Assembly (NCBI RefSeq): GCF_007641235.1
Contig: NZ_CP038157.1
Span: forward strand, 558,001 to 622,000
Source of the DNA: Corynebacterium sanguinis
GTDB taxonomy: Bacteria; Actinomycetota; Actinomycetes; Mycobacteriales; Mycobacteriaceae
Reading direction: 5' to 3'
DNA: 64,000 nucleotides
Shown here piece after piece: positions 27,856 through 38,198 of this stretch; position 1 is the stretch's first letter; each line of letters starts with the position of its first letter. The notes beneath the pieces are model-generated. The model ran no database searches. It saw only the letters and a program-made list of their open reading frames with translations, and was not told where the DNA came from. Made by a program: the position numbers and the translations under genes.

Positions 27856-28491
27856 CTAAACGGTGCTGTTGCCGTTGTCGCCATCATGGTCACGGATAAC
27901 TTCCCCGTCAATGATATCCTCCGCCTTCTGCTCGCCCGAATCCGGGCGGGAGACCTGCTCGGATACCTTCGCAATGAGCGTGTCCAGGCGCTCGCGCAGA
28001 TCCTTGACAACCCCCTCGGCATCCACGTCGGACTCCTCGGCGCGGTTGCGCACACCGGCGACCGCCTGGTTGAAGGTCTCCTTCACCTCGCCTAACGCGT
28101 TGCTGAAGGCGGCCTTCGCCTCGTCAGCCTGGCCGGACTGAGCTGCGGCGCTGCCCGCGCGGGAAACGGAGCCCGCGACGTCGCGGAAGATGGCCTCGGC
28201 ATCGGTGGCGAACGTCGTCGCGGCGGCGCGGAAGTCACGGTCGTTGTCCGCGGAGTTGAACGCGCCGCGCGCATTGTCGACGGCGCCACGCAGCTGCTGC
28301 AGCAGGCCCTCTTGCGGGGATGCATCAGCGGCGGCGTGCGCCCCCGTCGGCTCGGTTGCACTGCGGTCCTCGCGCAGCTTCGTGGCGAACTCGCTGACGA
28401 CGCCGCCGACAGCGGAGCCCGCTGACAGCCAGGCCTCGCCCGCGCCGCGCAGGCTGTCCATGATCGAGTTGTTGTCGTTGTTGGAAGTCAT
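27856..28491 (-). CDS. conserved corynebacterial hydrophilic protein (HbhA-position)
   Basis: A 211-residue, very acidic, alanine-rich protein. No signal peptide or membrane helix is present. Long helical segments (about residues 55-175) without prolines suggest coiled-coil or amphipathic helices, for example RGAVDNARGAFNSADNDRDF and ALGEVKETFNQAVAGVRNRA. It sits where hbhA lies in M. tuberculosis, but the lysine-rich HbhA tail is replaced by an acidic tail ending DGEVIRDHDGDNGNSTV. It resembles a family often called CGLAU_01105 in corynebacteria (from memory). Function unknown; 21 bases downstream of DUF445. Confidence 0.7.
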   Translation of the reverse strand: MTSNNDNNSIMDSLRGAGEAWLSAGSAVGGVVSEFATKLREDRSATEPTGAHAAADASPQEGLLQQLRGAVDNARGAFNSADNDRDFRAAATTFATDAEAIFRDVAGSVSRAGSAAAQSGQADEAKAAFSNALGEVKETFNQAVAGVRNRAEESDVDAEGVVKDLRERLDTLIAKVSEQVSRPDSGEQKAEDIIDGEVIRDHDGDNGNSTV

Positions 28492-28512
28492 CGTGGGCTC
28501 ACTTTCGTGGGG

Positions 28513-29814
28513 CTAGTTAAAGAGCAGCTGAGACACAGTGTAAATGGCCAAGCCCGCCAGCGCACCGACTACGGTTCCGTTCAGGCGAATGAACTGCAGG
28601 TCCTTGCCCACCATGAGCTCGATCTTGTCGCTGGCCTCTTTGCCGTCCCACCGCGCGATGGTCTCGGAGATGATGCTGACGATCTCACCGGCACCGTTTT
28701 CCGCGAGGTACTTCGTCACCGCCGCGAGGCGGGTTTGCGCGCTGTGCGCCACCTGCGGATCCGTCTGCAGCTTGTCACCCCATTCGATGCACAACGACAC
28801 CAGCTTGCGCCGCAGCGGGGATGCAGGGTTGGAGGAGGCGTCGATAAGCGCTTGCGAAACCTGCGCCCACAGCCCGCCGGCCGTCGAAGTCACGGCGTTC
28901 GAGCCCATCACGTCGGCCTTAATCGACTCGACGCGCGAGATCATGTCCGGGTCGAACTGCAGGTCCTGGGCGAACTGGTTGATGTGGCGACGCACGGCGC
29001 GGCGCGCCTCGTGCTGCGGGTCCGTGTCCATTTCGCGCATGAACTCCACCAGCTCGCGGTACACCCGCTCCCCGACCAGGTCTTTCGCAAACTTCGGCGC
29101 CCACTTCGGCATGCGCTCGTCGATCATGGTGACCACAACCTCCTCCATGCCCTCGACCTTGCGGCGGCCCCAGGCGATGACGTCGTCGACGATCGGCTCG
29201 ACCTTGCCGTCCTGGATCAGCCCCTCGAGCGCCCTGCCCAGCGGCGGGCCCCACGTCGGCTCCGCGAAGCGGTTAATCACGTGGGTGTTGATCACCCGCT
29301 CAGCCTCAGCCGGGTCGATGGACTGCACGATCCGGATGGTGAACCCGCCGACGTGTTCAGAGACCCGCTCCGCGTTGTCCGGCTGCACCAGCCACGCGCC
29401 GACTCGCTGCGGGACCTTCGCCTGGACCACCTTGTCCGTAATCGTCTGCGCGTTGAGGAAGTTCTCGCTGACGAAATCACCAAGAGCGCCGGCGACCTGG
29501 TCCTTCTTACGCGGGATGATCGACGTGTGCGGAATGGGCAAGCCCAGCGGGCGGCGAAACAGCGCGGTCACCGCGAACCAGTCCGCCAGACCGCCCACCA
29601 TCCCGGCCTCCGCGGCGGCGCGCACGTAGCCGACCCAGCCCGGGGCCGTGCCCTGCGACTGCCACCACGAGCAGGAGAGAAAGATCACCGCCATCACGCC
29701 GAGCAGGCTGGTGACAAAAATCTTGTGGTTGCGCAGCACCCGGCGGCGCTGCGACTCGTTGTCCGGCGTGGGCAAGGGGATCGGGTCCGGCCCCTCAAGC
29801 GCGTGTTGTGCCAT
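28513..29814 (-). CDS. DUF445 membrane-anchored protein
   Basis: A 433-residue protein. An N-terminal membrane helix (KIFVTSLLGVMAVIFLSCSW, about 30-50) is followed by the DUF445 signature VGGLADWFAVTALFRRPLGLPIPHT (about 75-98). The middle part is a long helical stretch (about 110-390), and a second membrane helix closes the protein (VGALAGLAIYTVSQLLF). This family includes YjiN of E. coli; its biochemical role is not established. The ATG at 29814 is preceded by no clear AGGAG. Upstream a terminator (29851-29878) separates it from the next gene. Confidence 0.85.
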   Translation of the reverse strand: MAQHALEGPDPIPLPTPDNESQRRRVLRNHKIFVTSLLGVMAVIFLSCSWWQSQGTAPGWVGYVRAAAEAGMVGGLADWFAVTALFRRPLGLPIPHTSIIPRKKDQVAGALGDFVSENFLNAQTITDKVVQAKVPQRVGAWLVQPDNAERVSEHVGGFTIRIVQSIDPAEAERVINTHVINRFAEPTWGPPLGRALEGLIQDGKVEPIVDDVIAWGRRKVEGMEEVVVTMIDERMPKWAPKFAKDLVGERVYRELVEFMREMDTDPQHEARRAVRRHINQFAQDLQFDPDMISRVESIKADVMGSNAVTSTAGGLWAQVSQALIDASSNPASPLRRKLVSLCIEWGDKLQTDPQVAHSAQTRLAAVTKYLAENGAGEIVSIISETIARWDGKEASDKIELMVGKDLQFIRLNGTVVGALAGLAIYTVSQLLFN

Positions 29815-29850
29815 GCCCTCGATTAAAGCACCTGGGCTAAGACATGAAAG

Positions 29851-29878
29851 AACTCCCCGCCAGCGAGGGCGGGGAGTT
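29851..29878. terminator. hairpin terminator
   Basis: An 11-bp perfect stem (29851-29861 with 29868-29878) encloses a 6-base loop. It follows the stop of the minus-strand gene at 29891-30262. On the minus strand the tail reads CTTTCATGTCTT, which is only moderately T-rich. Confidence 0.7.
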
Positions 29879-29890
29879 TCGCTTTTCCGT

Positions 29891-30262
29891 CTAGTTAACG
29901 CGACCGGTGCGCGTGCGGTACTCCTTGTACCCGCGGCGGCCCATGGACATGAGCACGATCGCGGCGATCATCGTCACGGCGAACTCAATGACACCGAGGA
30001 TGAGCAGGCGGGAGCCGATGTTGGACTCCGAGCCCATGCCCCAAACCATCGCCGCGCCGCCCCAGACGGCGAGACCGACGCCGAAGAGAGAGGCGAGGAT
30101 CAGGCCCATGGCGATCCACAAGGAATGGGTGTTCAGCGAGGAGTGCGGGGCGCCCAGGGAGACGGGGTCGTATCCCTCGATGTAGGCGTCCTCGATGCGC
30201 TGCTGGTAATCCGGGAAGCTCTCGCTGCGGATATCTGCAACCGACTCGGGAGTGTTTGCCAT
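29891..30262 (-). CDS. small membrane protein with two helices
   Basis: A 123-residue protein. The first 45 residues are hydrophilic (QQRIEDAYIEGYDPVS). Two hydrophobic helices (about residues 48-73 and 84-107) form a hairpin, and the tail is basic (GRRGYKEYRTRTGRVN). No known domain is recognised. The gene is monocistronic between two transcription boundaries, the terminator at 29851-29878 and the 98-base gap to sdhB. Function unknown. Confidence 0.7.
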   Translation of the reverse strand: MANTPESVADIRSESFPDYQQRIEDAYIEGYDPVSLGAPHSSLNTHSLWIAMGLILASLFGVGLAVWGGAAMVWGMGSESNIGSRLLILGVIEFAVTMIAAIVLMSMGRRGYKEYRTRTGRVN

Positions 30263-30360
30263 GGGGTGTGTCCTTTTCTCTAGGTCTCTCGACGCCTTTC
30301 GACGTCTCTCGCTAGTCGCTTCGAGTAACTAGTGTTTCTGGTGCCCAGTATAGGGCACTC

Positions 30361-31109
30361 TTAGTCGTCCTTGCCGCGGAAGGCTGCACGCGCGCGCTCA
30401 GCGTTGATCGCGCCGACGGCGTCGAGCGGGATGCCCGCCGGGCAAACGTCCGCGCACTCCCCGTAGAGCGAGCAGTGGCCGAAGTTGGTTTCGAGCTCAT
30501 CGACCATCTGGCGGGCGCGCTTGCCGCGCTCCTGCTTGCCCAGCGGAAGTAGCTTGAGGTGCTTCAGCTTGGCGCCGGTGAACAGGTGCGCAGCACCGTT
30601 CGGGCAGGCCGCGACGCAGGCACCACAGCCGATACAGGCCGCGTAGTCGAGCGCGAGCTCGGCGGTCTCGTGGTTGACGTGCAGGGTATCGGCGTCCGGG
30701 GCGGTACCAGCCTGGACGGAGATGTAGCCACCCTGCTGCATGACGCGGTCCAGCGCGGAACGATCCACGGCCAGGTCCTTGATCACCGGGAACGCGCCCG
30801 AGCGGAACGGCTCGATGCGCAGCGTGTCGCCGTCCTTGTAGTTGAACAGACGCTGCAGGCACGCGGTGGTGTTCTGGCCAGCGCCGTGCGGGCGGCCGTT
30901 GACGGTCACGCCACAGGTGCCGCAGATGCCTTCGCGGCAGTCGGAAGCGAAGGTGAACGGCTCCTTGCCAGCCTCGACGTAGTTGTTGTTCACGTGGTCG
31001 AGGAGCTCGAGGATGGACATCTGCTCCACCGCGTCGTCGACCTGGACGGTTTCGAAGTTTCCGTCAGTATCGGGTCCGGCCTGACGCCAGATCTCAAGTG
31101 TCAGTTTCA

Positions 31110-31110
<1 letters not shown>
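30361..31110 (-). CDS. sdhB: succinate dehydrogenase iron-sulfur subunit
   Basis: Electron-transfer subunit of succinate:menaquinone oxidoreductase, 249 residues. The 2Fe-2S ferredoxin domain has CREGICGTCGVTVNG (about residues 58-72) and a further cysteine in TTACLQRL. The C-terminal cluster domain has CIGCGACVAACPNG (about 146-159) and CSLYGECADVCPAG (about 202-215). The start at 31110 overlaps the sdhA stop by one base. It forms the sdhCAB operon and supplies electrons to the membrane subunit. Confidence 0.96.
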
Positions 31111-33203
<2,093 letters not shown>

Positions 33204-33227
33204 AATGTAATTCTCCTTGTCAGCCGT

Positions 33228-34001
33228 CTACCTTGAGAAGCCGGGAATCCAGCCGAATGAGATCGCCAGCGGCATGACGATGTTTCCAATCACCACGAGC
33301 GCCGGGAGGATGTAGGCAAGGACCACCATGACGGCGTGTCCGCGCTTGCCCAGCCAGCCCAGGTCGGAGACCGCGAGGTAAACGCCGTGCGTGAGGTGGA
33401 GAAGCAGGGCGAGGTTAGCGATGACGTAGATCGCGACAACCCACCAGCGTCCCGGCGCGAAGGTGGCCAGCAGGTTGTTGCGCACCGCGCCGTGGACGAA
33501 CTCGTCGGAAGCGACGACCTGGCCGAGGGTGAGGTCGAGAATGTGGAAGATGATGAACAGCAGCAGGATAACGCCGGTGATCAGCATCGAGCGGGTGGCG
33601 GTGGACTGCCAGCCGCCCATCAGGTTCGTGCGCTTGAACTTGCCACGGGACTTCGCCGAGCGCCCGCGCAGGGCGAACGCGCCCCACACGTGCAGCACAA
33701 GGGCGACGAGCAGGACAATGCGGATCAGCCAGAGCAGGGCGCCGTAGGGCAGGATGGGCTCGCCCATGGTGCGCAGGAAGTGGCCGTACTCATCGATCGG
33801 GGCTACTCCGTTGCTGTGCAGCGGCATGAAGATCTTGAGGTTTCCGACCATGTGGCCGAGAACGTACAGGCCGAAGAGCAGGCCGGTTACGGCCATGATC
33901 ATCTTCAGAGCCCACGTGGGGACGGATGGCCGCTCGCGCAGCGGCGCTTCGGTAATTTTTCCGTGGCGAATTGCGTCACGGTCTGCGTTTTGTACAGTCA
34001 T
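33228..34001 (-). CDS. sdhC: succinate dehydrogenase cytochrome b subunit
   Basis: Membrane anchor of 257 residues with five predicted helices, beginning at WALKMIMAVTGLLFGLYVLGH (about 30-50). Candidate heme-ligand histidines lie in the helices: GHMVGNLK, ALVLHVWGAF, FIIFHILDL and LLLHLTHGVYLAVSD. A single membrane subunit with five helices is the type B arrangement with two hemes, as in C. glutamicum. The ATG at 34001 follows GGAGGTGCC. First gene of sdhCAB and divergent from ramB. Confidence 0.94.
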   Translation of the reverse strand: MTVQNADRDAIRHGKITEAPLRERPSVPTWALKMIMAVTGLLFGLYVLGHMVGNLKIFMPLHSNGVAPIDEYGHFLRTMGEPILPYGALLWLIRIVLLVALVLHVWGAFALRGRSAKSRGKFKRTNLMGGWQSTATRSMLITGVILLLFIIFHILDLTLGQVVASDEFVHGAVRNNLLATFAPGRWWVVAIYVIANLALLLHLTHGVYLAVSDLGWLGKRGHAVMVVLAYILPALVVIGNIVMPLAISFGWIPGFSR

Positions 34002-34220
34002 GGCACCTCCAGTGTCGCTATTACTCTACGAAATGCGCCCGACCTTTACCTACTTAATGGTTGTGGGGGTGGACGCTACCCACAGGTGCGGCGGGTTTTA
34101 CCGGCGAAAACTGTGTGCATTGCGGGGGGTTTCTTAAGGGTTTCGTACCCCTGCGTGCAGCATTTTCTACCCTTGTGATCGACTCATCCGCCACACCAGA
34201 CACGCCTTTAACACCGACAC

Positions 34221-34236
34221 TGTGACCCTGAACACA
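34221..34236. promoter_or_regulatory. GlxR (CRP-type) binding-site candidate
   Basis: TGTGACCCTGAACACA matches the corynebacterial GlxR pattern TGTGA-N6-TCACA in both half sites except one base. It is 220 bases upstream of sdhC and 122 bases upstream of ramB. Confidence 0.45.
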
Positions 34237-34296
34237 TCCGGGCCCGCGCATGCGCTGACCCACTGAACAGTCACCCCGAAGGGTGTCAAACTTTTG

Positions 34297-34340
34297 TTTG
34301 TAAAGATTTTTCGCAAGGCCTTCGCACGAATCTTTGCACA
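34297..34340. promoter_or_regulatory. candidate RamB operators upstream of ramB
   Basis: TTTGTAAAGATT at 34297-34308 and AATCTTTGCACA at 34329-34340 are inverted copies (10 of 12 bases), each with a CTTT(G/A)CA core like the known RamB box. They end 17 bases before the ramB start, in a position suited to autorepression, which is known for C. glutamicum ramB. Assignment by similarity only. Confidence 0.4.
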
Positions 34341-34357
34341 GTGGTTAGATACTGATT

Positions 34358-35761
34358 ATGTCCAAGACTTATGTCGGCTCACGGCTGCGCCAGTTGCGCC
34401 GGGAGAGAAACCTCAGCCAGGCCTCCCTGGCTGCGACTCTCGAGCTCTCCGCAAGTTACGTCAACCAGATCGAGCACGACGTGCGCCCACTGACCGTCCC
34501 GGTGCTCAAGCGCATTACCGAGGCCTTCGGCGTCGACGCCACCTTCTTCTCGCGTGACGACGACTCCCGGCTCCTCGCCGAGCTCAAGGACGTCGTGGCG
34601 GACCAGGAGCTGGGCGCGGCCAACGTCGAACTCCAAGAGCTCTCCGAGCTCGTCTACCGCCACCCCTCCATCGCCCGGTCCGTCGTCGAGATGCACCGCC
34701 GCTACTCCAACGCCCGCGACAAGCTCACGCTGGCTCTGGATTCGCGGGTGTCCAGCCCGGAAACGCTGACAATGCCCCACGACGAGGTGCGCGACTTCTT
34801 CTACTCCCGCCAGAACTACCTCGACGACATCGACCACAAGGCCGAGGAGCTGGCCGGGCGCATTGGGGTGCAGCGCTTCGGCATCCTCGACACCGAGCGC
34901 GCGCTGACCCGCTACGTCACCGAGACGCACGACGTTGAGGTGCGCACGAGCCCGTCGGAGTCCGGGGTTCTGCACCACCTCGACCTCGACGCAGGCGTGC
35001 TTTCGCTCTCCCCCATCCTCTCCTCGGGCCAGCGCGCCTTCCGCCTCGCCTCCGCCCTCAGCTTCCTCGAGGCCAGTTCGTTTATCGATGCCCACGTCGC
35101 CGCCGAGCCGTTTACCTCGGAGACCTCGAAAAACCTGGCCAGGCGCGGCATTGCCGCCTACTTCGCCGCCGCGACGCTGTTGCCGTACTCACTGATGCAT
35201 TTCGAGTCGGAGAAGAACGGCTACGACGTGGACTACCTCTGCCACGTCTTCGGCGTCGGCTACGAAACCGTGGCCAGCCGCCTGTCGACGCTACAGCGCG
35301 CGAACATGCGCGGCGTGCCGTTTACCTTCGTGCGCGTCGACCGCGCCGGCAACATCTCCAAGCGCCAATCCGCGACCGGCTACCACTTCTCCACCTCCGG
35401 CGGGACGTGCCCGCTATGGGGGATCTACGAATCCTTTACCCGCCCCGGCGAGACGGTGCGCCAGCACGCGACGATGCCGGACGGGCGCACCTACCTGTGG
35501 GTGGCGCGCACCGTGCGCCACCACCGCTTCCACTTCCGCGAGACGGAAAAGCTCTTCGCCATCGGCCTTGGCTGCGAGACCCGCCACGCCGAGCGCACCA
35601 TCTACGCCGAGGGCATGGCGCTTGACGACGTCTCCCAGGCGACGCCGATCGGAGCGGGGTGCCGCGTGTGCCCACGCGAGGCCTGCGCGCAGCGTGCCTT
35701 CCCCTCCATCCAGCACGGAATTGAAGTTGACCCGCACACGACCTCGATCGCCCCGTACTGA
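34358..35761 (+). CDS. ramB: acetate metabolism transcriptional regulator RamB
   Basis: A 467-residue regulator. The N-terminal helix-turn-helix domain (about residues 5-62) reads [31 protein letters not shown], followed by an IrrE/DUF955-like zinc-peptidase-type domain with [20 protein letters not shown] near 295, and a C-terminal domain with several cysteines ([26 protein letters not shown]). RamB represses acetate and glyoxylate genes in C. glutamicum. Its location divergent from sdhCAB and near lpd fits control of the tricarboxylic acid cycle. Orthologous to Rv0465c, which sits at the same relative place. Confidence 0.92.
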   Translation: MSKTYVGSRLRQLRRERNLSQASLAATLELSASYVNQIEHDVRPLTVPVLKRITEAFGVDATFFSRDDDSRLLAELKDVVADQELGAANVELQELSELVYRHPSIARSVVEMHRRYSNARDKLTLALDSRVSSPETLTMPHDEVRDFFYSRQNYLDDIDHKAEELAGRIGVQRFGILDTERALTRYVTETHDVEVRTSPSESGVLHHLDLDAGVLSLSPILSSGQRAFRLASALSFLEASSFIDAHVAAEPFTSETSKNLARRGIAAYFAAATLLPYSLMHFESEKNGYDVDYLCHVFGVGYETVASRLSTLQRANMRGVPFTFVRVDRAGNISKRQSATGYHFSTSGGTCPLWGIYESFTRPGETVRQHATMPDGRTYLWVARTVRHHRFHFRETEKLFAIGLGCETRHAERTIYAEGMALDDVSQATPIGAGCRVCPREACAQRAFPSIQHGIEVDPHTTSIAPY

Positions 35762-35782
35762 TAAATCCGTACACTGGGGCTT

Positions 35783-36241
35783 ATGAGTACTTCAACTAAT
35801 TCCGCAACCCGAGTCATCGACGCCCCCGCAGCCGACATCTACGACCTGCTGACCAACCCGCAGCGCCACGCTGAAACGGACAACTCCGGAATGGTCGTCT
35901 CCGCCGATCAGGCCGAGCGCTTCCAGTCCGTGGGCGACACCTTCACCATGAACATGACCAAGGAGGACGGCGATTACCAAACCCGCAACAAGGTCTTCGC
36001 CCTCCAAGAGAACAAGGTCGTGGGGTGGCAGAACCTGGAAAACACCACCGCCGGTGTCGAGGTGGGCGCCAAGTGGCTCTACGAGCTCGAGCCCGAGGGC
36101 CCTGACGCAACGCGGGTGAAGATCACCTACGACCGCTCCGACATCGAGAGCAGCGAGGTTAAGTCGATGTCTGAGTCGTTCGACGACGACTTCCTGGAGA
36201 CCAGCCTGGACGCGCTGGCCGCAGCCGTGTCCGGTAGCTAA
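35783..36241 (+). CDS. SRPBCC family lipid-transfer-like protein
   Basis: A 152-residue protein of the polyketide-cyclase/START-like fold. It begins with STNSATRVIDAPAADIYDLLTNPQRHAE, the usual strand-helix pattern, and ends with an amphipathic helix (about 125-148). No catalytic residues are known for this group. The ATG at 35783 is 21 bases after ramB; it may be co-transcribed with ramB. The terminator at 36261-36295 follows. Confidence 0.8.
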   Translation: MSTSTNSATRVIDAPAADIYDLLTNPQRHAETDNSGMVVSADQAERFQSVGDTFTMNMTKEDGDYQTRNKVFALQENKVVGWQNLENTTAGVEVGAKWLYELEPEGPDATRVKITYDRSDIESSEVKSMSESFDDDFLETSLDALAAAVSGS

Positions 36242-36260
36242 CTACGACGTCTCAAGACAC

Positions 36261-36295
36261 AAAGGGGCCCGCCGATTTACTCGGCGGGCCCCTTT
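36261..36295. terminator. bidirectional hairpin terminator
   Basis: A perfect 15-bp stem (36261-36275 with 36281-36295) and a 5-base loop, with AAA at the left arm end and TTT at the right arm end. It lies between the converging SRPBCC and lpd genes and can terminate both. Confidence 0.9.
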
Positions 36296-36314
36296 GGCGT
36301 CGTCAAGCGGGCAC

Positions 36315-37727
36315 TTAGAGGTTAATCATGTGCCCCTCGACGCCGTGGGCGACCTCCTTGAGGGCCTCCGAGAGCGTTGGGTGAATGTGGATGTTGCGTG
36401 CGATCTCCCCGGCGGTGAGGTCGAAGCGCTGGGCCAGGGTAATCTCCGGCAGGAGCTCGGAGGCGTTCGCGCCGACAAGGTGGCAGCCGAGGATCTCGCC
36501 GTGCTCGCCGTCGGTGATCAGCTTGGCAAAGCCGGCGGACTCGGCCAGGCCGATCGCCTTGCCGTTGGCGGAGAACGGGAACATTGCGACCTTGATGTCG
36601 CGATCCGGCCAGTTCTTACGGGCCTGCTCCTCGGTGTAGCCCATGGAGGCAACCTGCGGGTTGCAGAAGGTCGCGCGCGGGGTCATCATGTAGTCCTCGA
36701 TTTCGAGGGTTTCGGCGTCCGCGATGGTCTCGGCGGCGATGATGCCCTGGGACTCTGCGACGTGGGCAAGCTGCAGCTTCGCGGTGACGTCACCGATGGC
36801 GTAAATGCCCTTGACGTTGGTGCGCAGGCGGTCATCGACGGCGATCGCGCCGCGCTCGGTCAGCTCCACGCCCGTGTTCTCCAGCCCGAAGCCCTCGACG
36901 CGCGGGGCAAAACCGACGGAGATCATGACGCGGTCAACGGTGAGCGTCTCGGTCTTGTCCGAGCCGTTCTTTGCGATGTCCACCTCGACCGAATCGCCGT
37001 TGTCGCGCACCGCGGTCGTGGCGTGGCCGGTGAGCAGATTCACGCCCATCTTCTTGTAGGCGCGGGCGATCTCCTTGGACACGTCCTTGTCCTCGTTGGG
37101 CAGGACGCGGTCCATGTACTCGACGACGGTGACCTCAACGCCATAGTTGGACAGGACGTAGGCGAACTCCATGCCGATCGCACCGGCGCCGACGATGACC
37201 ATCTTCTGCGGGGCCTCGGGGTTGAGGATCTGCTCCTCGTAGGAGACGACATTGTCGGACAGCTCGATGCCCGGCAACGTGCGCACCACGGAACCCGTGG
37301 CGATGATGCAGTTGTCGAACGTGACGGTCTTACCAGCGTCGTCGCCCTCGGTGATCTCGATGGTGGAGGCGTCCTTAAAGGTGCCGAGGCCGTGGATCTC
37401 GGTGATCTCGTTTTTCTTCATCAGGTAATGCACGCCGCCGACGATCTTCTCGGAGACCTTGCGGGAGCGTTCGTGTGCGTCCGCGTAATCGAACTCCACG
37501 TCACCCTTGATGCCGAAGGTCTTGGCCTCACGGGTAAAGATGTGGGCCACTTCGGCATTCTTAATCAAAGACTTAGAGGGGATGCAGCCCACGTTCAGGC
37601 AGACACCACCCCAGTACTTCTTCTCTACGACAGCAACTTTTTTGCCCAGTTGGGCAGCTCGGATGGCGGCGACATAGCCACCGGGGCCAGCGCCGAGGAC
37701 AACAACGTCAAAATGTTCGTTACTCAC
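36315..37727 (-). CDS. lpd: dihydrolipoyl dehydrogenase
   Basis: E3 component of pyruvate and 2-oxoglutarate dehydrogenase complexes, a flavoprotein of 470 residues. FAD motif FDVVVLGAGPGGYVAAIRAA near 7, redox-active disulfide GGVCLNVGCIPSK near 40-52, NAD motif VIVGAGAIGMEFAYVL near 178, and the C-terminal His-Glu pair in IHPTLSE near 445. The GTG at 37727 gives a family-like start (SNEHFDVV); a TTG two codons upstream (37733) also opens the frame. It stands alone downstream of the 36-codon ORF. Confidence 0.95.
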   Translation of the reverse strand: MSNEHFDVVVLGAGPGGYVAAIRAAQLGKKVAVVEKKYWGGVCLNVGCIPSKSLIKNAEVAHIFTREAKTFGIKGDVEFDYADAHERSRKVSEKIVGGVHYLMKKNEITEIHGLGTFKDASTIEITEGDDAGKTVTFDNCIIATGSVVRTLPGIELSDNVVSYEEQILNPEAPQKMVIVGAGAIGMEFAYVLSNYGVEVTVVEYMDRVLPNEDKDVSKEIARAYKKMGVNLLTGHATTAVRDNGDSVEVDIAKNGSDKTETLTVDRVMISVGFAPRVEGFGLENTGVELTERGAIAVDDRLRTNVKGIYAIGDVTAKLQLAHVAESQGIIAAETIADAETLEIEDYMMTPRATFCNPQVASMGYTEEQARKNWPDRDIKVAMFPFSANGKAIGLAESAGFAKLITDGEHGEILGCHLVGANASELLPEITLAQRFDLTAGEIARNIHIHPTLSEALKEVAHGVEGHMINL

Positions 37728-37788
37728 GCCCAACAGAATACGTGGACTTTTGAGTCAGCGTCTGTCGGGCGCACGTTGGGGGTAGGGC

Positions 37789-37899
37789 TTAGAACCAGCC
37801 CAGTTGCAGCGAAAGGTTCGATGATGCCGAGGATCCTGCGTGGATGAGCTGGCCGAGGACCTCGTTGATCTGGAGCTGAATGAATTCGAGCGGGTTCAT
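37789..37899 (-). CDS. 36-residue small ORF between lpd and the mycolyltransferase
   Basis: A short ORF of 36 codons with start ATG at 37899 and a good ribosome binding site GAAGGAA six bases upstream. The product begins MNPLEFIQLQINEVLGQLIH and continues with a serine-rich AGSSASSNLS stretch, then LQLGWF. It has no signal peptide, is mainly an amphipathic helix (residues 3-20) and ends in an aromatic pair. Corynebacteria are known for such tiny mycomembrane proteins (PorA, PorH, about 45-57 residues, without signal peptide, some mycoloylated on serine), so this is a possible analogue, but no similarity to a named protein was recognised. A leader peptide or chance ORF is also possible. Confidence 0.5.
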   Translation of the reverse strand: MNPLEFIQLQINEVLGQLIHAGSSASSNLSLQLGWF

Positions 37900-38198
37900 G
37901 GTGTTCCTTCGGTAGGTGTTGGGGGTTTTTGGTCTTCGACATCGACGTCGGAGCTGCGGCGGTCATTGTTACACGGTGTAGCGACGGTGTCTGGGTAGCG
38001 CCACCGGAGCCACGCGAAAGCTTAGCGCTAACTCTAAGCCAATTTGGTAACAATTTTGACCAAAATAGCAATTTGTTGCTCACTAGGGTCGAATTGTTGT
38101 GAAACATCGGTTAAGTTTACAGCGATGCCTACGGTGTAGGCCCGCACCAGCGTGCTCGTTATTGCATGCTTCTTGTCAAGGAAAGTCGAAGGAAACAC
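37900..38198. promoter_or_regulatory. divergent promoter region, small ORF / mycolyltransferase
   Basis: These 299 bases contain AT-rich DNA (around 38020-38090). They hold the promoter of the mycolyltransferase on the right and presumably that of the 36-codon ORF on the left. No clear operator was recognised. The ribosome binding site of the right gene, GAAGGAAA, lies at about 38187-38194. Confidence 0.5.

Larger units (their letters stand above)
34002..34357. promoter_or_regulatory. sdhCAB-ramB divergent regulatory region
   Basis: This 356-base gene-free stretch separates sdhC (left) and ramB (right) and must hold both promoters. It contains a CRP/GlxR-like half-palindrome at 34221-34236 and an inverted pair of CTTT(G/A)CA elements at 34297-34308 and 34329-34340. 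sdhCAB and ramB are known in C. glutamicum to be controlled by GlxR and RamA/RamB. The sites here are read by eye. Confidence 0.6.

Noticed and set aside
30280..30350. Short repeats of CGACG-TCTCTCG type upstream of the small membrane gene
   Set aside because: Units are short and irregular, without CRISPR-like spacing or known operator match.
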